Shown: piece after piece, positions 33,261-41,306 of the stretch
Layout of the letters: the number at the start of each line of letters is the position of its first letter
How positions within the stretch are numbered: the first letter of the stretch is position 1
Source of the DNA: CALLVF01 sp964632205
Lineage (GTDB): Bacteria; Patescibacteriota; Microgenomatia; UBA1406; GWC2-37-13
Length of the DNA stretch: 58,668 nucleotides
Assembly: GCA_964632205.1 (NCBI GenBank)
Contig: CAZWBE010000005.1
Coordinates: forward strand, 1-58,668
Reading direction: 5' to 3'
Notes under the pieces: generated by a model
The model's database searches: none
What the model was told of the DNA's origin: nothing
Seen by the model: only the letters and a program-made list of their open reading frames with translations
Position numbers and translations under genes: made by a program

Positions 33261-33569
33261 TTAATAACTTTTTAAAAACTTAAATTTAACTCCATAAGGG
33301 ATAACATCTTCCTCCTTAATGTCTTTTACCTTGCGTAAAATAGCAACAACTCTTTCGCCGAAATTAATTTTTTCGCCATTAAAATCCACTAGCTGGCCAA
33401 CCGCTTTAGTTTTGTCATCAAACTCAACTAAAATCACAAAATAAGGAGCCATTTGTTTAAATTGAACTCCGGCAACAAAAATTTTTGTCCAAGAAATAAT
33501 CTTCCCTTTTTTGCCTAAAATTTTTCTTACCTCCTTTTGTCGACGCCAGATTTTAACCGGTGAAATCAT
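33261..33569 (-). CDS. DUF35-type OB-fold protein lacking the zinc ribbon
   Basis: The 102-residue protein matches the OB-fold half of DUF35 (ChsH2-like) proteins: SPVKIWRRQKEVRKILGKKG, then KIISWTKIFVAGVQFKQMAPYFVILVEF and GQLVDF...GERVVAILRKV. In archaea, DUF35 bridges acetyl-CoA thiolase and HMG-CoA synthase into one complex so that acetoacetyl-CoA is passed directly between them. This gene sits right after the thiolase and HMG-CoA synthase genes, in line with that role. Unlike archaeal members of about 130 residues, it has no cysteine at all, so the four-Cys rubredoxin-like knuckle is absent. The start fits the usual W-R-x-x-x-x-R opening. Confidence 0.8.
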   Translation of the reverse strand: MISPVKIWRRQKEVRKILGKKGKIISWTKIFVAGVQFKQMAPYFVILVEFDDKTKAVGQLVDFNGEKINFGERVVAILRKVKDIKEEDVIPYGVKFKFLKSY

Positions 33570-33617
33570 AAAAATATAAAGGTTCAGCTACAAATCAACC
33601 CTAAAGGTTGTTTCGTT

Positions 33618-34769
33618 TCAAACTCCTAAAATGGTTACCACCGCTGTACCACCGCTTCCCCCAACATTATGGGTTAATCCATACTTAGCATTTTTAACCT
33701 GACGATCGCCGGCTTGATTAGTTAATTGTAAATAAATCTCTCCAATCTGTTTAATCCCAGTCGCTCCCACTGGATGGCCGGCTGCTTTTAAGCCACCTGA
33801 GGTATTTATAACTAAATCTCCTCCCCTCCCATACATAGTTGATAAATCTTTTATTTGAGCCCCCCCTGCGCCTTTTTTCCAAAAACCTAAATCTTCCATG
33901 GCTAAAATCTCCGCAATGGAAAAACAATCATGTAATTCTGCTACATTTAACTCCTCTCTCTTTAAACCAGTTTCCCTAAAGGCTTTTTCTGCGGCAATTT
34001 TTGTTGCTAAAAGTTCATCAAGACTTTTTCTTTTAGTTAAGCTTATAGAATCAGTTGCCACTTTTGTTGAAAGAATATTCACTTTGTTTTTTGCTTTTTT
34101 AATTAAAGCTTTATCACAAGTAAGAATAATAGCTGAAGCGCCATCAGACAAAGGTGAACTGTCAAGGACTTTTAATGGAAAAGCCACATAAGGACTGTTT
34201 AACACCTCTTCAATCGAAACTTTTTTGCGGAAATGAGCCTTTTCATTTAAACTGCCATGGTAATGATTCTTTAAAGAAACATAGGCTAAATTTTCCTCAG
34301 TATAATGATATTTTTGAAGATAATAATTGGCTATTAATCCGTAAAGTCCCGGAAAAGTTAACCCAACCTCTTGCTCCTCCCCTGAGGCCGCCGCTGAAAG
34401 AGCATCAGTTACCTCCTCGGGCGAATAATCAGTCATTTTTTCTCCGCCAACTACCATTACCGTCTTGGCTACTCCTGAGTCAAGATAGTTTTTAGCTAAG
34501 TAAATGGCTACACCTCCAGAAGCACAAGCTGCTTCAACCCGAAAAATAGGGATATTAATTTTCAAAATCTCAGCAATTTTTGCCCCAGTATGAAGATTGT
34601 TCTCCAAAACTCCCGCCAACATATTGGCAAAAAAAATTCCTTCAATCCGCTCTAATTCTATCTCTGCGTTTTTTAAGACGCCAAAAATCGCTTCTTTAAC
34701 TAAGTCAAAAAGCGATTTTTCCCAAAGCTCACCAAACTTTGTCGTGTAATAACCAATTACAGACACCAT
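33618..34769 (-). CDS. Acetyl-CoA C-acetyltransferase (archaeal-type thiolase)
   Basis: The 383-residue thiolase has nucleophile C82 in VEAACASGGVAIYLA, the NVAELHDCFSIAEIL motif near 278, GGLKAAGHPVGATGIKQ with the catalytic His near 332, and the terminal THNVGGSGGTAVVTIL. The HDCF motif and overall length are those of the archaeal/SCP-x-like branch, not of bacterial PhaA or FadA. It condenses two acetyl-CoA to acetoacetyl-CoA, the first mevalonate-pathway step. It is 3 bases downstream of the HMG-CoA synthase gene and 48 bases upstream of the DUF35 gene, matching the archaeal complex gene set. Confidence 0.88.
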   Translation of the reverse strand: MVSVIGYYTTKFGELWEKSLFDLVKEAIFGVLKNAEIELERIEGIFFANMLAGVLENNLHTGAKIAEILKINIPIFRVEAACASGGVAIYLAKNYLDSGVAKTVMVVGGEKMTDYSPEEVTDALSAAASGEEQEVGLTFPGLYGLIANYYLQKYHYTEENLAYVSLKNHYHGSLNEKAHFRKKVSIEEVLNSPYVAFPLKVLDSSPLSDGASAIILTCDKALIKKAKNKVNILSTKVATDSISLTKRKSLDELLATKIAAEKAFRETGLKREELNVAELHDCFSIAEILAMEDLGFWKKGAGGAQIKDLSTMYGRGGDLVINTSGGLKAAGHPVGATGIKQIGEIYLQLTNQAGDRQVKNAKYGLTHNVGGSGGTAVVTILGV

Positions 34770-34772
34770 AAA

Positions 34773-35792
34773 TTAAATAATATTCATAAATTTTAAATAG
34801 ATTGAATAGTCAATATATTCTTTTTCTTTAATCAATGAAGAAAATTGTTTGCGTTTTTTTGCTAAATTCTTTGTCGCTTTAAAGATAAAAACATCTGAAC
34901 CCGCCCCTGAACCGTAGGAAGCCAGAAATATCAAATCTTCCCCCTTAGCTTTTTCCAAAACCGCCACCAACCCCATTAAAGAAGAGGCTGTATAAGAATT
35001 ACCTAAATAATTAACGACCAATCCAGGTGCCAATTGTTCCTTGGTAAATCCCAAAGACTGACCAACCTCTAAGGGAAATTTACCATTGGGCATATGAAAA
35101 ACAGCAAACTTAAAATCAGTCGGCTTCATTCCAGTTTTTCTTAACAACAACTCACTTGCTTTCTTAATATGATAAAAATAAGACGGTTTACCAGTAAAAC
35201 GACCACCATGGGAAGGATAACGAATCCCTTCCCGTCGCCAAAAATCAGGCGTATCCGAGGAAAAAGAATCAAAATTAACAATCTCTGCCACCAAATCATC
35301 TTTTCCTAATAAAAGACTAACCGAACCGGAAGCCACGGTGTATTCTAAAATATCATGGGTTTTGGCGACTGCCTTATCACTAGCCGTAACTAAAGCATAA
35401 TCAGTAAAACCAGTGCCAATTAAACCAATTGCGGAAATTATTGCACCAGTAGCCGCTTTACAGGCAAATTGGTGATCATTAGCTAAATAATTTTCCTCAA
35501 TTCCCAAAAATTGCGCCAATATGGTTGAGACGGGATTAACGGCATAAGGCGGCGTTTCAGATCCAAAAAAAACGACTTTAATTTTTTCTTTCTTATCAAA
35601 GCCAGCTAAAGCGATAGAGGCGGCTTCAAAAGCCATTGTTAAAGAATCCTCATCAAGACAAGCAACGGCCTTTTCCTCAATCATTAAGGAATTCTTAATC
35701 GCTAAACTATCTTTACCCCAAACTCTGGCAATTTCCTCAATTTTAATCCGATATTTAGGAACATAGAAACCGTAAGAAACAATACCAACCAT
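34773..35792 (-). CDS. Hydroxymethylglutaryl-CoA synthase (archaeal type)
   Basis: The 339-residue synthase has the archaeal length, clearly shorter than the eukaryotic enzyme. It opens with VGIVSYGFYVPKYRIK. The nucleophile is C111 in NDHQFACKAATGAI, the catalytic His is in FAVFHMPNGKFPLEVGQSLGF near 232, and YLGNSYTASSLMGL holds the conserved Asn/Ser. It joins acetyl-CoA to acetoacetyl-CoA to make HMG-CoA. It is next to its probable complex partners, thiolase and DUF35, and 63 bases downstream of the HMG-CoA reductase gene. Confidence 0.9.
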   Translation of the reverse strand: MVGIVSYGFYVPKYRIKIEEIARVWGKDSLAIKNSLMIEEKAVACLDEDSLTMAFEAASIALAGFDKKEKIKVVFFGSETPPYAVNPVSTILAQFLGIEENYLANDHQFACKAATGAIISAIGLIGTGFTDYALVTASDKAVAKTHDILEYTVASGSVSLLLGKDDLVAEIVNFDSFSSDTPDFWRREGIRYPSHGGRFTGKPSYFYHIKKASELLLRKTGMKPTDFKFAVFHMPNGKFPLEVGQSLGFTKEQLAPGLVVNYLGNSYTASSLMGLVAVLEKAKGEDLIFLASYGSGAGSDVFIFKATKNLAKKRKQFSSLIKEKEYIDYSIYLKFMNII

Positions 35793-35855
35793 AGACTGTT
35801 ATTAACTTTTTATAATTGCTAACAATTTAAAACTCCTTATCTATTAATAAAAAAA

Positions 35856-36956
35856 TTACCTACCTAATTTTTTATGAGATTCAGCAAGACTACCTTCAGC
35901 TAAAGAGGCTAATAATGATACCTCTCCGGCCAACACAGCTGCGGTTAACACGCCGGCTAAATCTTGACTGTTTTGTGCTTTAATTATTGATAATGCTTCT
36001 CTTTTTGTTTCTAACTTGGTCCCTCCACCGACCGTCCCCAACATGATTGCCGGTAGATAAACTGAAAAATACAAATCACCATTTTTTAATGCTTTAACGA
36101 TCGTCATCCCTAAACTTCCTTCAACAACATGAGCTAAATCTTGACCTGTGGCGGCAAAAAAAGCGGCGACAATATTGGCAAAATGAGCATTAAACCCAAG
36201 CGCTCCACTGATTGCGGAACCAATCATACATTTACTCAACCAAGTTTGAAAAATTTCTTCCCCTGATGATTTAAGCACCTTTTTTATCGTTTCTTTTTTA
36301 AAAACCGCTTCTCCCCATCCCTCAAAACCGCGTTTGTTGATAAAATTCATCCATGATGGTTTTTTGTCGACACAAAAATTTCCGCTTAAACTAAGACATT
36401 TTATTTTTGTTTCTTTTTCAATCAACTGGTTAATCGCTGCTGTTGCTATTGTTACCATATTCATTCCCATGGCTTCGGCGGTATCGAAATAAAAACGAAG
36501 ATAAACATAGGGGCCAATTACCCTGCCTTCGTGTCTTAAATATTTAAGATGAGAGGATGTCTTTTCTGCCTCTTTTTTTATCTTTGTCTCATTTTTTCTC
36601 AACCAAGATAAAAACCAAAGTCCTTTCTCAACATCACCGGTTTCATAAACTGGTCCGCGGGTGGTTCCTAATCTTTTAATATAAACTTTAACTCCTCCTG
36701 ACTGATTAATCGCTTTGCATCCCCGGTTAACCGAGGCCACTAATGCTCCCTCAGTTGTTGCCAAAGGAATAAAATAATCTTTTACTTTCTCTTCTTGATT
36801 TTTAATCTTTATCGGCCCCGCCACTCCCAAAGGTAAGGTTGTTTCACCAATTAGATTTTCGCAATGGATGTGTTTTTTATCATCAACAAAGGCTGCTGTA
36901 ATTTTCTTCAACTTTATATTCAAGGTTCCTTCTAAAAATTCTTTTGTCGCTCTCAT
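35856..36956 (-). CDS. hmgA: Hydroxymethylglutaryl-CoA reductase, class I
   Basis: The 366-residue soluble reductase has the catalytic Glu33 in CENLIGETTLPLGVAGP, TTEGALVASVNRGCKAI, VDKKPSWMNF with the catalytic Lys, GQDLAHVVEGS with the catalytic Asp, GTVGGGTKLETKREAL, and the C-terminal His in LAESHKKLGR. These mark an NADPH-type class I enzyme, as in archaea and eukaryotes, rather than the class II enzyme of most bacteria. It makes mevalonate, the committed step. The DAMGMNM cofactor motif reads AEAMGMNM here (E161). It is the first gene of the minus-strand mevalonate cluster. Confidence 0.9.
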   Translation of the reverse strand: MRATKEFLEGTLNIKLKKITAAFVDDKKHIHCENLIGETTLPLGVAGPIKIKNQEEKVKDYFIPLATTEGALVASVNRGCKAINQSGGVKVYIKRLGTTRGPVYETGDVEKGLWFLSWLRKNETKIKKEAEKTSSHLKYLRHEGRVIGPYVYLRFYFDTAEAMGMNMVTIATAAINQLIEKETKIKCLSLSGNFCVDKKPSWMNFINKRGFEGWGEAVFKKETIKKVLKSSGEEIFQTWLSKCMIGSAISGALGFNAHFANIVAAFFAATGQDLAHVVEGSLGMTIVKALKNGDLYFSVYLPAIMLGTVGGGTKLETKREALSIIKAQNSQDLAGVLTAAVLAGEVSLLASLAEGSLAESHKKLGR

Positions 36957-37127
36957 AATAATAAAAGTCGCTTACAGGATAAAAATCATTTATTATCTTT
37001 CTCTTATTATCTTCCTCTTATTTCCCTAAAAAAATCTGTGTTTTTTGACTCTTTGTAGCTTAAAAATAATCAACTAAAAGCTGAGGAATAAAATGTGGAG
37101 ATTAGACGATTAAATTTAAATGACAAA

Positions 37128-37820
37128 TTAAATAAAAGGAATTCTAAAAAGTCTTAATTGATAAAGCAAAACGCTGTAAGGCAAAAACCATAGTAGGTAT
37201 AAAATAAAAAAATAAACAATCTGGTAAAAACTTAACCGCAAAGAAAACCGTAATGATAAAAAAACCAAAATTACTTTCCAAGCCAAAAGACTCAAAGAAA
37301 AAGCAATAAAAAAAATACTAAATCCCCCGCCTAAAAGAGACATCGTCCGAGGCGGAGGAAGAATAATATATAAAATTGAGGTTGCCCCAAACCAAATCAA
37401 AGTGGGAAAAAGTGAATAAGAAAAAGTAAAGAGAAAACTTGATAAAGATAACGGTCTTTTGAAAATTCTTGCTAAAAAATAAAAAAAACCAATCGTGAGA
37501 AAAAAATTTATTAGAAAAATAAGAAAAATCACCGTTGCCGGATATGGTTTGTCTTTTAGAAAATAAGCGAATTTAAAATAAGAAAAAACGATTAAAAGAA
37601 TAATTGCTAATTGATAGTAGTCGAAATTTAAACTCAATTTCCGCATTGTTTTGTATGGATAAAATATCAGTAGAAAAAAATTTCGTATTACTAAAATAAA
37701 AGAAGCCAATAAATTTGCAACCAGATCAATGATTTTATTATTGTAAATTCGTTTTCTTATCCGCTTTTGGTTTAAAGGCCAACTCTTTTTGGAAACTAAT
37801 CCATCTCTTTTAGAAACCAT
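37128..37820 (-). CDS. Yip1-like polytopic membrane protein
   Basis: The 230-residue protein has a basic N-terminus (about 1-30) and then five or six membrane helices with short loops, including FSYSLFPTLIWFGATSILY in the middle. The YxxFPxLIW-like pattern and five-helix bundle resemble the Yip1/YIF1 superfamily of bacterial membrane proteins. Function is unknown. It overlaps the preceding 77-residue gene by 11 bases and ends a minus-strand run behind an ECF sigma factor, so it is probably part of that regulatory unit. Confidence 0.5.
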   Translation of the reverse strand: MVSKRDGLVSKKSWPLNQKRIRKRIYNNKIIDLVANLLASFILVIRNFFLLIFYPYKTMRKLSLNFDYYQLAIILLIVFSYFKFAYFLKDKPYPATVIFLIFLINFFLTIGFFYFLARIFKRPLSLSSFLFTFSYSLFPTLIWFGATSILYIILPPPRTMSLLGGGFSIFFIAFSLSLLAWKVILVFLSLRFSLRLSFYQIVYFFILYLLWFLPYSVLLYQLRLFRIPFI

Positions 37821-38043
37821 ATTGTAGTAAAGTAACCAACCTAACCATCAATCTGCCAAAAATTAAATAAAGAGAACCAGCAAAAATAAGAGAAAGAGGA
37901 ATAATGATGATAAAAGGAGCGGTTTTAAAACGAGCCGTTAAAAATTTGTATAGATCGGTTAAAAATTTCAGACCTAAATTATTTGGTTCAATAAAAAAAA
38001 CTTCATCCAATTTTTTCTTTAATCGCAAATTAAATGTCTTCAT
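37810..38043 (-). CDS. Small membrane protein next to an ECF sigma factor (anti-sigma candidate)
   Basis: The 77-residue protein has a basic cytoplasmic N-terminus (MKTFNLRLKKKLDEVFF) and one or two helices (APFIIIIPLSLIFAGSLYLIF). It overlaps the ECF sigma gene by 4 bases, which indicates translational coupling. A small one-pass membrane protein coupled to an ECF sigma gene is the usual layout of an anti-sigma factor. However, no zinc-binding His/Cys motif or known anti-sigma fold is visible, so this role comes from position only. Confidence 0.5.
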   Translation of the reverse strand: MKTFNLRLKKKLDEVFFIEPNNLGLKFLTDLYKFLTARFKTAPFIIIIPLSLIFAGSLYLIFGRLMVRLVTLLQYGF

Positions 38044-38594
38044 GGTAAACTCTGAAAAACTTTAATAAAGGCTTTTCTTGCCCGAAAAATAAGACTTTCT
38101 GTCGCTTTAAACCCTAAGGATAATTTTTGGGCAATTTTTTTTACTTTTTCTCCTTCAATATACTTTAGTCTTAAAACAAGTTGATAATCATTTGGTAATC
38201 TTTGAAAAACTTTTTTTATTTTGGCGGCTAATTCTTTTTTTTCAATCTCCTCATCAATTAAAATTGTTTTTAATCCCTCAACAATATAAAAAGGAAGGGT
38301 GGAAAACAAAATTTTTTTGAGCTTTTTTTTACGAATAACATCAATTGTTTTATTTCTTGCGATGGTAAAAAGATAAGTGTTAAGAGAACACTGCCCTCGA
38401 AAATCGCGCAGCGATTCAATAAAATCTAAAAAAACATCTTGAGTAACTTCCTCGGCTAAATGTTTGTTGCCAAGTTGATGATAAACAAAATTAAAAACCG
38501 CTAAATTAAACTGTCGATAAAAATTAAGAAGAGTTTTCTCGTCTCTTTTTATCAACTTCTGTAATAATTCTCTATCTTTTTCGCTGATTTCCAT
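38040..38594 (-). CDS. ECF-type sigma-70 family factor
   Basis: The 184-residue protein has region 2 at about 20-90: FNFVYHQLGNKHLAEEVTQDVFLDFI and the -10-binding helix FRGQCSLNTYLFTIARNKTIDVIRKKK. Region 4 at about 125-180 has the helix-turn-helix GEKVKKIAQKLSLGFKATESLIFRARKAF. It lacks regions 1 and 3, as expected for an extracytoplasmic-function sigma factor. It lies 6 bases downstream of the PP2C-like/propeller gene and is coupled to the small membrane protein that follows. Its target promoters are unknown. Confidence 0.88.
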   Translation of the reverse strand: MEISEKDRELLQKLIKRDEKTLLNFYRQFNLAVFNFVYHQLGNKHLAEEVTQDVFLDFIESLRDFRGQCSLNTYLFTIARNKTIDVIRKKKLKKILFSTLPFYIVEGLKTILIDEEIEKKELAAKIKKVFQRLPNDYQLVLRLKYIEGEKVKKIAQKLSLGFKATESLIFRARKAFIKVFQSLP

Positions 38595-38600
38595 AAAAAA

Positions 38601-40334
38601 CTAATCCAAACTCATCTTATAAATTTTAGAACCAGATAAAATATAGGCCCAATTTTGATAAACAATAAAATCGGTTGCTTCTTTAAGAAGGTAAGAATTC
38701 ACTTGTCGCTCATATGTCCCATTTTTCCCTAAAATATAAATTGTTCCTTTACTTTTATCCCAAGCATAAATTTTTTCTAAATTTTTGGTGGTAAATATCT
38801 TTTTTAACTGAACTGATGATTCTGGAAATGAAGTTTTAAATTCATCCTGAGTACCTGAGGTAAACTTGAGAATGCGGTCACTAAAACCAACATAAACTGA
38901 AAAATCAATCGCTAAAGAATTAGCCTTTTTTAAACCAAAGGTTCCTCCTTTAAAATAAGAAGTTTTAGCTGAATAGCTATCCGCTGCTACCAAATATTTA
39001 TAAATATCACCCTTTTCTTCATCTAAAAGATAAAGGTTGCCATTATAAATCCAAAAATCAACAATTTTTCCCCAATCATTATCTTTTTCCACCACTCGTT
39101 TTAATTTTCCTTGTGAGTCAATTTTATATAATCCTTCGTCACTAATATAAAAGAATATTTCATTTTGATAACTAGCAAGCAGTTCCCCTCTCTTTATTTC
39201 GTTAAAATTTCTTTTATCGAGTGATTTTTTTAATAATGACAAAGTGTAAATATTTCCCCCGCCGCTATCAAGGATAGCAATTAAACTGTCATCAAGATAT
39301 AATTTATCTCCCTTGGCTTGTTTATAATCAACCGCCAGGTCAAAAAATTCTTCCGCTTTTTTTTCTTCTCTTTTAAAGATCTCATTTTCTGTTTTTTTTA
39401 TTAGTTTTACCAGTTCCTCAGTTTCTTTTCTTACCCCTACCTCTTTTCTTAATTGTTCCACTTCGCTGGTTGCCTCATTAATTAAATTTTTTGCCTGCGT
39501 CATGGAAAAAAAAGAAGACTCACCAGCCTCTTCAAGTTTTTGAACAACCAATGTTTTTGTTGTTTGTATTCTTTTTTTAATAACTGCTTGTTTTCTTCTT
39601 TGATATCCTAAGAAAACACTCCATACTAAAATAAAGAAAATAATAAACACCGCCATAAAGGTAATAATTTTCTTTCTCCCTATTTTTTTATGATATAAGA
39701 GAGTGTCTTTATATAAACTGAATATTTTATCAATAATTGATGATTTAAAAATCAATGGCGCAAAGACTTTTTTTTCTTTTTCTTCTTTAAATTGAACTAA
39801 AAGAGCTATCATCCCCTCATTTTCTTTTCTTTTTAATTCGGGAGTAATTTGCTCAATTATTTCATGAGGATTTTTTTTATCAAAAAAACTTTTTAAATCC
39901 TCTTCTTCAACTAACTTCATAAAAGAAGTCGTGGTAAAAATAAATAGATCATTCGGTTTGATGTAACCGGAAGCAGATAAATTACCACTGATGATGGGGA
40001 TTAGTTTATCACCCCGAATAATATAAACCTCACCTTGACCAATGGTTTTAAGATAAAGAATATTTCCTTTTACAAAACCGGTGCTTAAAGATAGACTGGC
40101 GGGTAAATTTTTTTCTTTTATTTTTTCACTAATATATGCTTCAAAATCGGCAAGATGGTCTATGGCTCGTGAAATTATTTCTTTTTTTATTGTTAATATA
40201 AAATCTTGACCCAATTCTTGATCTAACCCCTCCTCGATTACTAAAATTAAGAAAAATTTTTCTTCGGCAATAAAGCCACTAAATCCTTTTTCCCGCTCTT
40301 TACCTAAGTAAACGGCAAAATCTTTTTGAAACAT
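38601..40334 (-). CDS. PP2C-like domain, membrane helix and outer propeller-like domain
   Basis: The 577-residue protein has a cytoplasmic PP2C-like region (about 1-195) with the late motif LYLKTIGQGEVYIIRGDKLIPI and a FIFTTTSFMKLV stretch. The metal-binding Asp-Gly pairs of active PP2C phosphatases are not seen, so it may be inactive. A membrane helix near 219-241 follows, then a coiled coil (about 250-325) and an external beta-rich domain with repeated strands such as GNIYTLSLLKK, GNLYLLDEEKGDIYKYL and KIYAWDKSKGTIYILG that suggest a propeller. It could sense an outside signal and pass it to the adjacent ECF sigma factor; that link is inferred from gene order. Confidence 0.6.
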   Translation of the reverse strand: MFQKDFAVYLGKEREKGFSGFIAEEKFFLILVIEEGLDQELGQDFILTIKKEIISRAIDHLADFEAYISEKIKEKNLPASLSLSTGFVKGNILYLKTIGQGEVYIIRGDKLIPIISGNLSASGYIKPNDLFIFTTTSFMKLVEEEDLKSFFDKKNPHEIIEQITPELKRKENEGMIALLVQFKEEKEKKVFAPLIFKSSIIDKIFSLYKDTLLYHKKIGRKKIITFMAVFIIFFILVWSVFLGYQRRKQAVIKKRIQTTKTLVVQKLEEAGESSFFSMTQAKNLINEATSEVEQLRKEVGVRKETEELVKLIKKTENEIFKREEKKAEEFFDLAVDYKQAKGDKLYLDDSLIAILDSGGGNIYTLSLLKKSLDKRNFNEIKRGELLASYQNEIFFYISDEGLYKIDSQGKLKRVVEKDNDWGKIVDFWIYNGNLYLLDEEKGDIYKYLVAADSYSAKTSYFKGGTFGLKKANSLAIDFSVYVGFSDRILKFTSGTQDEFKTSFPESSVQLKKIFTTKNLEKIYAWDKSKGTIYILGKNGTYERQVNSYLLKEATDFIVYQNWAYILSGSKIYKMSLD

Positions 40335-40337
40335 CGC

Positions 40338-40577
40338 TTAAATTAAAAAAATAGCTAAAATTAAAATGAATATAGCGCCTGCAATTTGAGCGGTTGAAAT
40401 CAAAACAAACACTTCTTTTCTTTTTATTTCCAAAGTTTTATTCATCACTTGGGTCTGTTTAGCTATCACTATTGCATATAAAAGATAAAAAAAAGAAAAG
40501 AATATCGCCAATACTTTAAAAGTAATAGAAAAAATATTTTGCTGACTAAATATTTCAAAAATCTGTCTAAGATCCAT
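40338..40577 (-). CDS. Small two-helix membrane protein, unknown
   Basis: The 79-residue protein has helices near 20-40 (VLAIFFSFFYLLYAIVIAKQT) and 57-79, with a polar loop QVMNKTLEIKRKEVFV. Small proteins of this shape are common in Microgenomates, but the function is not known. It overlaps the upstream PH-domain gene by 11 bases and is 3 bases from the PP2C-like gene, so it belongs to the same transcript. Confidence 0.55.
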   Translation of the reverse strand: MDLRQIFEIFSQQNIFSITFKVLAIFFSFFYLLYAIVIAKQTQVMNKTLEIKRKEVFVLISTAQIAGAIFILILAIFLI

Positions 40578-41121
40578 GACTTCTTGCTAATAAACCATTA
40601 ATTATTTGAACCACTCGCGAAGGATGAGGAATGTTAAAAAATTCAATATTTGCTTCTGTTCCTGCTGTTTGAACAAAAACATTACCATAATCAAAGAATG
40701 AAGCTAAATAACCGCCACTTTTGGAAGTAATATCTTCAATCCGGTCTAAACGGCTAGCGGTTACCTCTTTATAAAGAATCATATGAAAATCAATATCAAT
40801 AATCCTCTCAGAAGTAACGATTCCCACATTAAAAAACCAACTTAAGAAGTTAAACCAGAGATAACTTAAAATAATAAATGTCCCAAAAATATTGATAAAT
40901 ATAATTTGACTAAGACTAAAAAAAGAAAGAGGAATAAAATTTAAAAAGATGAGAAAGATAAAGAAAATTAAACTATTAATAAGCCATGAAATTTGAGTAA
41001 TAGGATGAGCTCTTAAAACTAAAATTACTTTTTCCGAACGATGCTGAGTTTCAAAATGAATATCAGGATAAGAACAATAAGAATGAAAAAGTTCGTGGTA
41101 AGTTTTGGTATTGTCTTTCAT
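40567..41121 (-). CDS. Membrane protein with bacterial PH-like (bPH2) domain
   Basis: The 184-residue protein has two helices (about 45-70 and 72-92). A PH-like domain follows: FNVGIVTSERIIDIDFHMILYKEVTASRLDRIEDITSKSGG..FFDYGNVFVQTAG. The ITSERIIDID and YGNVxVQTAG strands are typical of the bPH2/YdbS-type family. The role of this family is not firmly known. It is the first gene of a minus-strand run that continues through the PP2C-like protein, ECF sigma factor and Yip1-like protein. Its start at 41121 is only 26 bases from the divergent 5S rRNA gene, so the two promoters overlap. Confidence 0.72.
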   Translation of the reverse strand: MKDNTKTYHELFHSYCSYPDIHFETQHRSEKVILVLRAHPITQISWLINSLIFFIFLIFLNFIPLSFFSLSQIIFINIFGTFIILSYLWFNFLSWFFNVGIVTSERIIDIDFHMILYKEVTASRLDRIEDITSKSGGYLASFFDYGNVFVQTAGTEANIEFFNIPHPSRVVQIINGLLARSHGS

Positions 41122-41139
41122 TGATAAATATTATATACT
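41111..41139 (+). promoter_or_regulatory. Promoter of the 5S rRNA gene
   Basis: TTGTCT (41111-41116) and TATACT (41134-41139) are separated by 17 bases. The -10 ends 6-7 bases before the predicted 5' end of 5S, which calibrates the start-site distance for other promoters here. It overlaps the first codons of the divergent PH-domain gene. Confidence 0.6.
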
Positions 41140-41146
41140 ATTTTCT

Positions 41147-41268
41147 GCCCTGGTTACTGGAGCGACTTGGCCCCACCCTTTCCCATCCCGAACAAGGAAG
41201 TGAAACAAGTCAGCGCCGATGATACTCGCTCCAAAGCGGAGACGGGGAAAGTAGGTCGTAGCCAGGGC
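41147..41268 (+). rRNA. 5S ribosomal RNA
   Basis: GCCCTGG at 41147-41153 pairs with CCAGGGC at 41262-41268 as helix I. Inside are the conserved TTTCCCATCCCGAACAAGGA (loop B and helix III region), AAGTCAGCGCCGATGATACT and the GACGGGGAAAGTAGGTC helix IV/V segment. The length is about 122 bases. A T-run follows at once and probably serves as terminator. No 16S, 23S or tRNA gene lies next to it, so it is a stand-alone transcription unit with its own promoter. Confidence 0.92.
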
Positions 41269-41306
41269 ATTTTTTAAAAAATCTAAACCGCAACAGTCCT
41301 TTGTTA

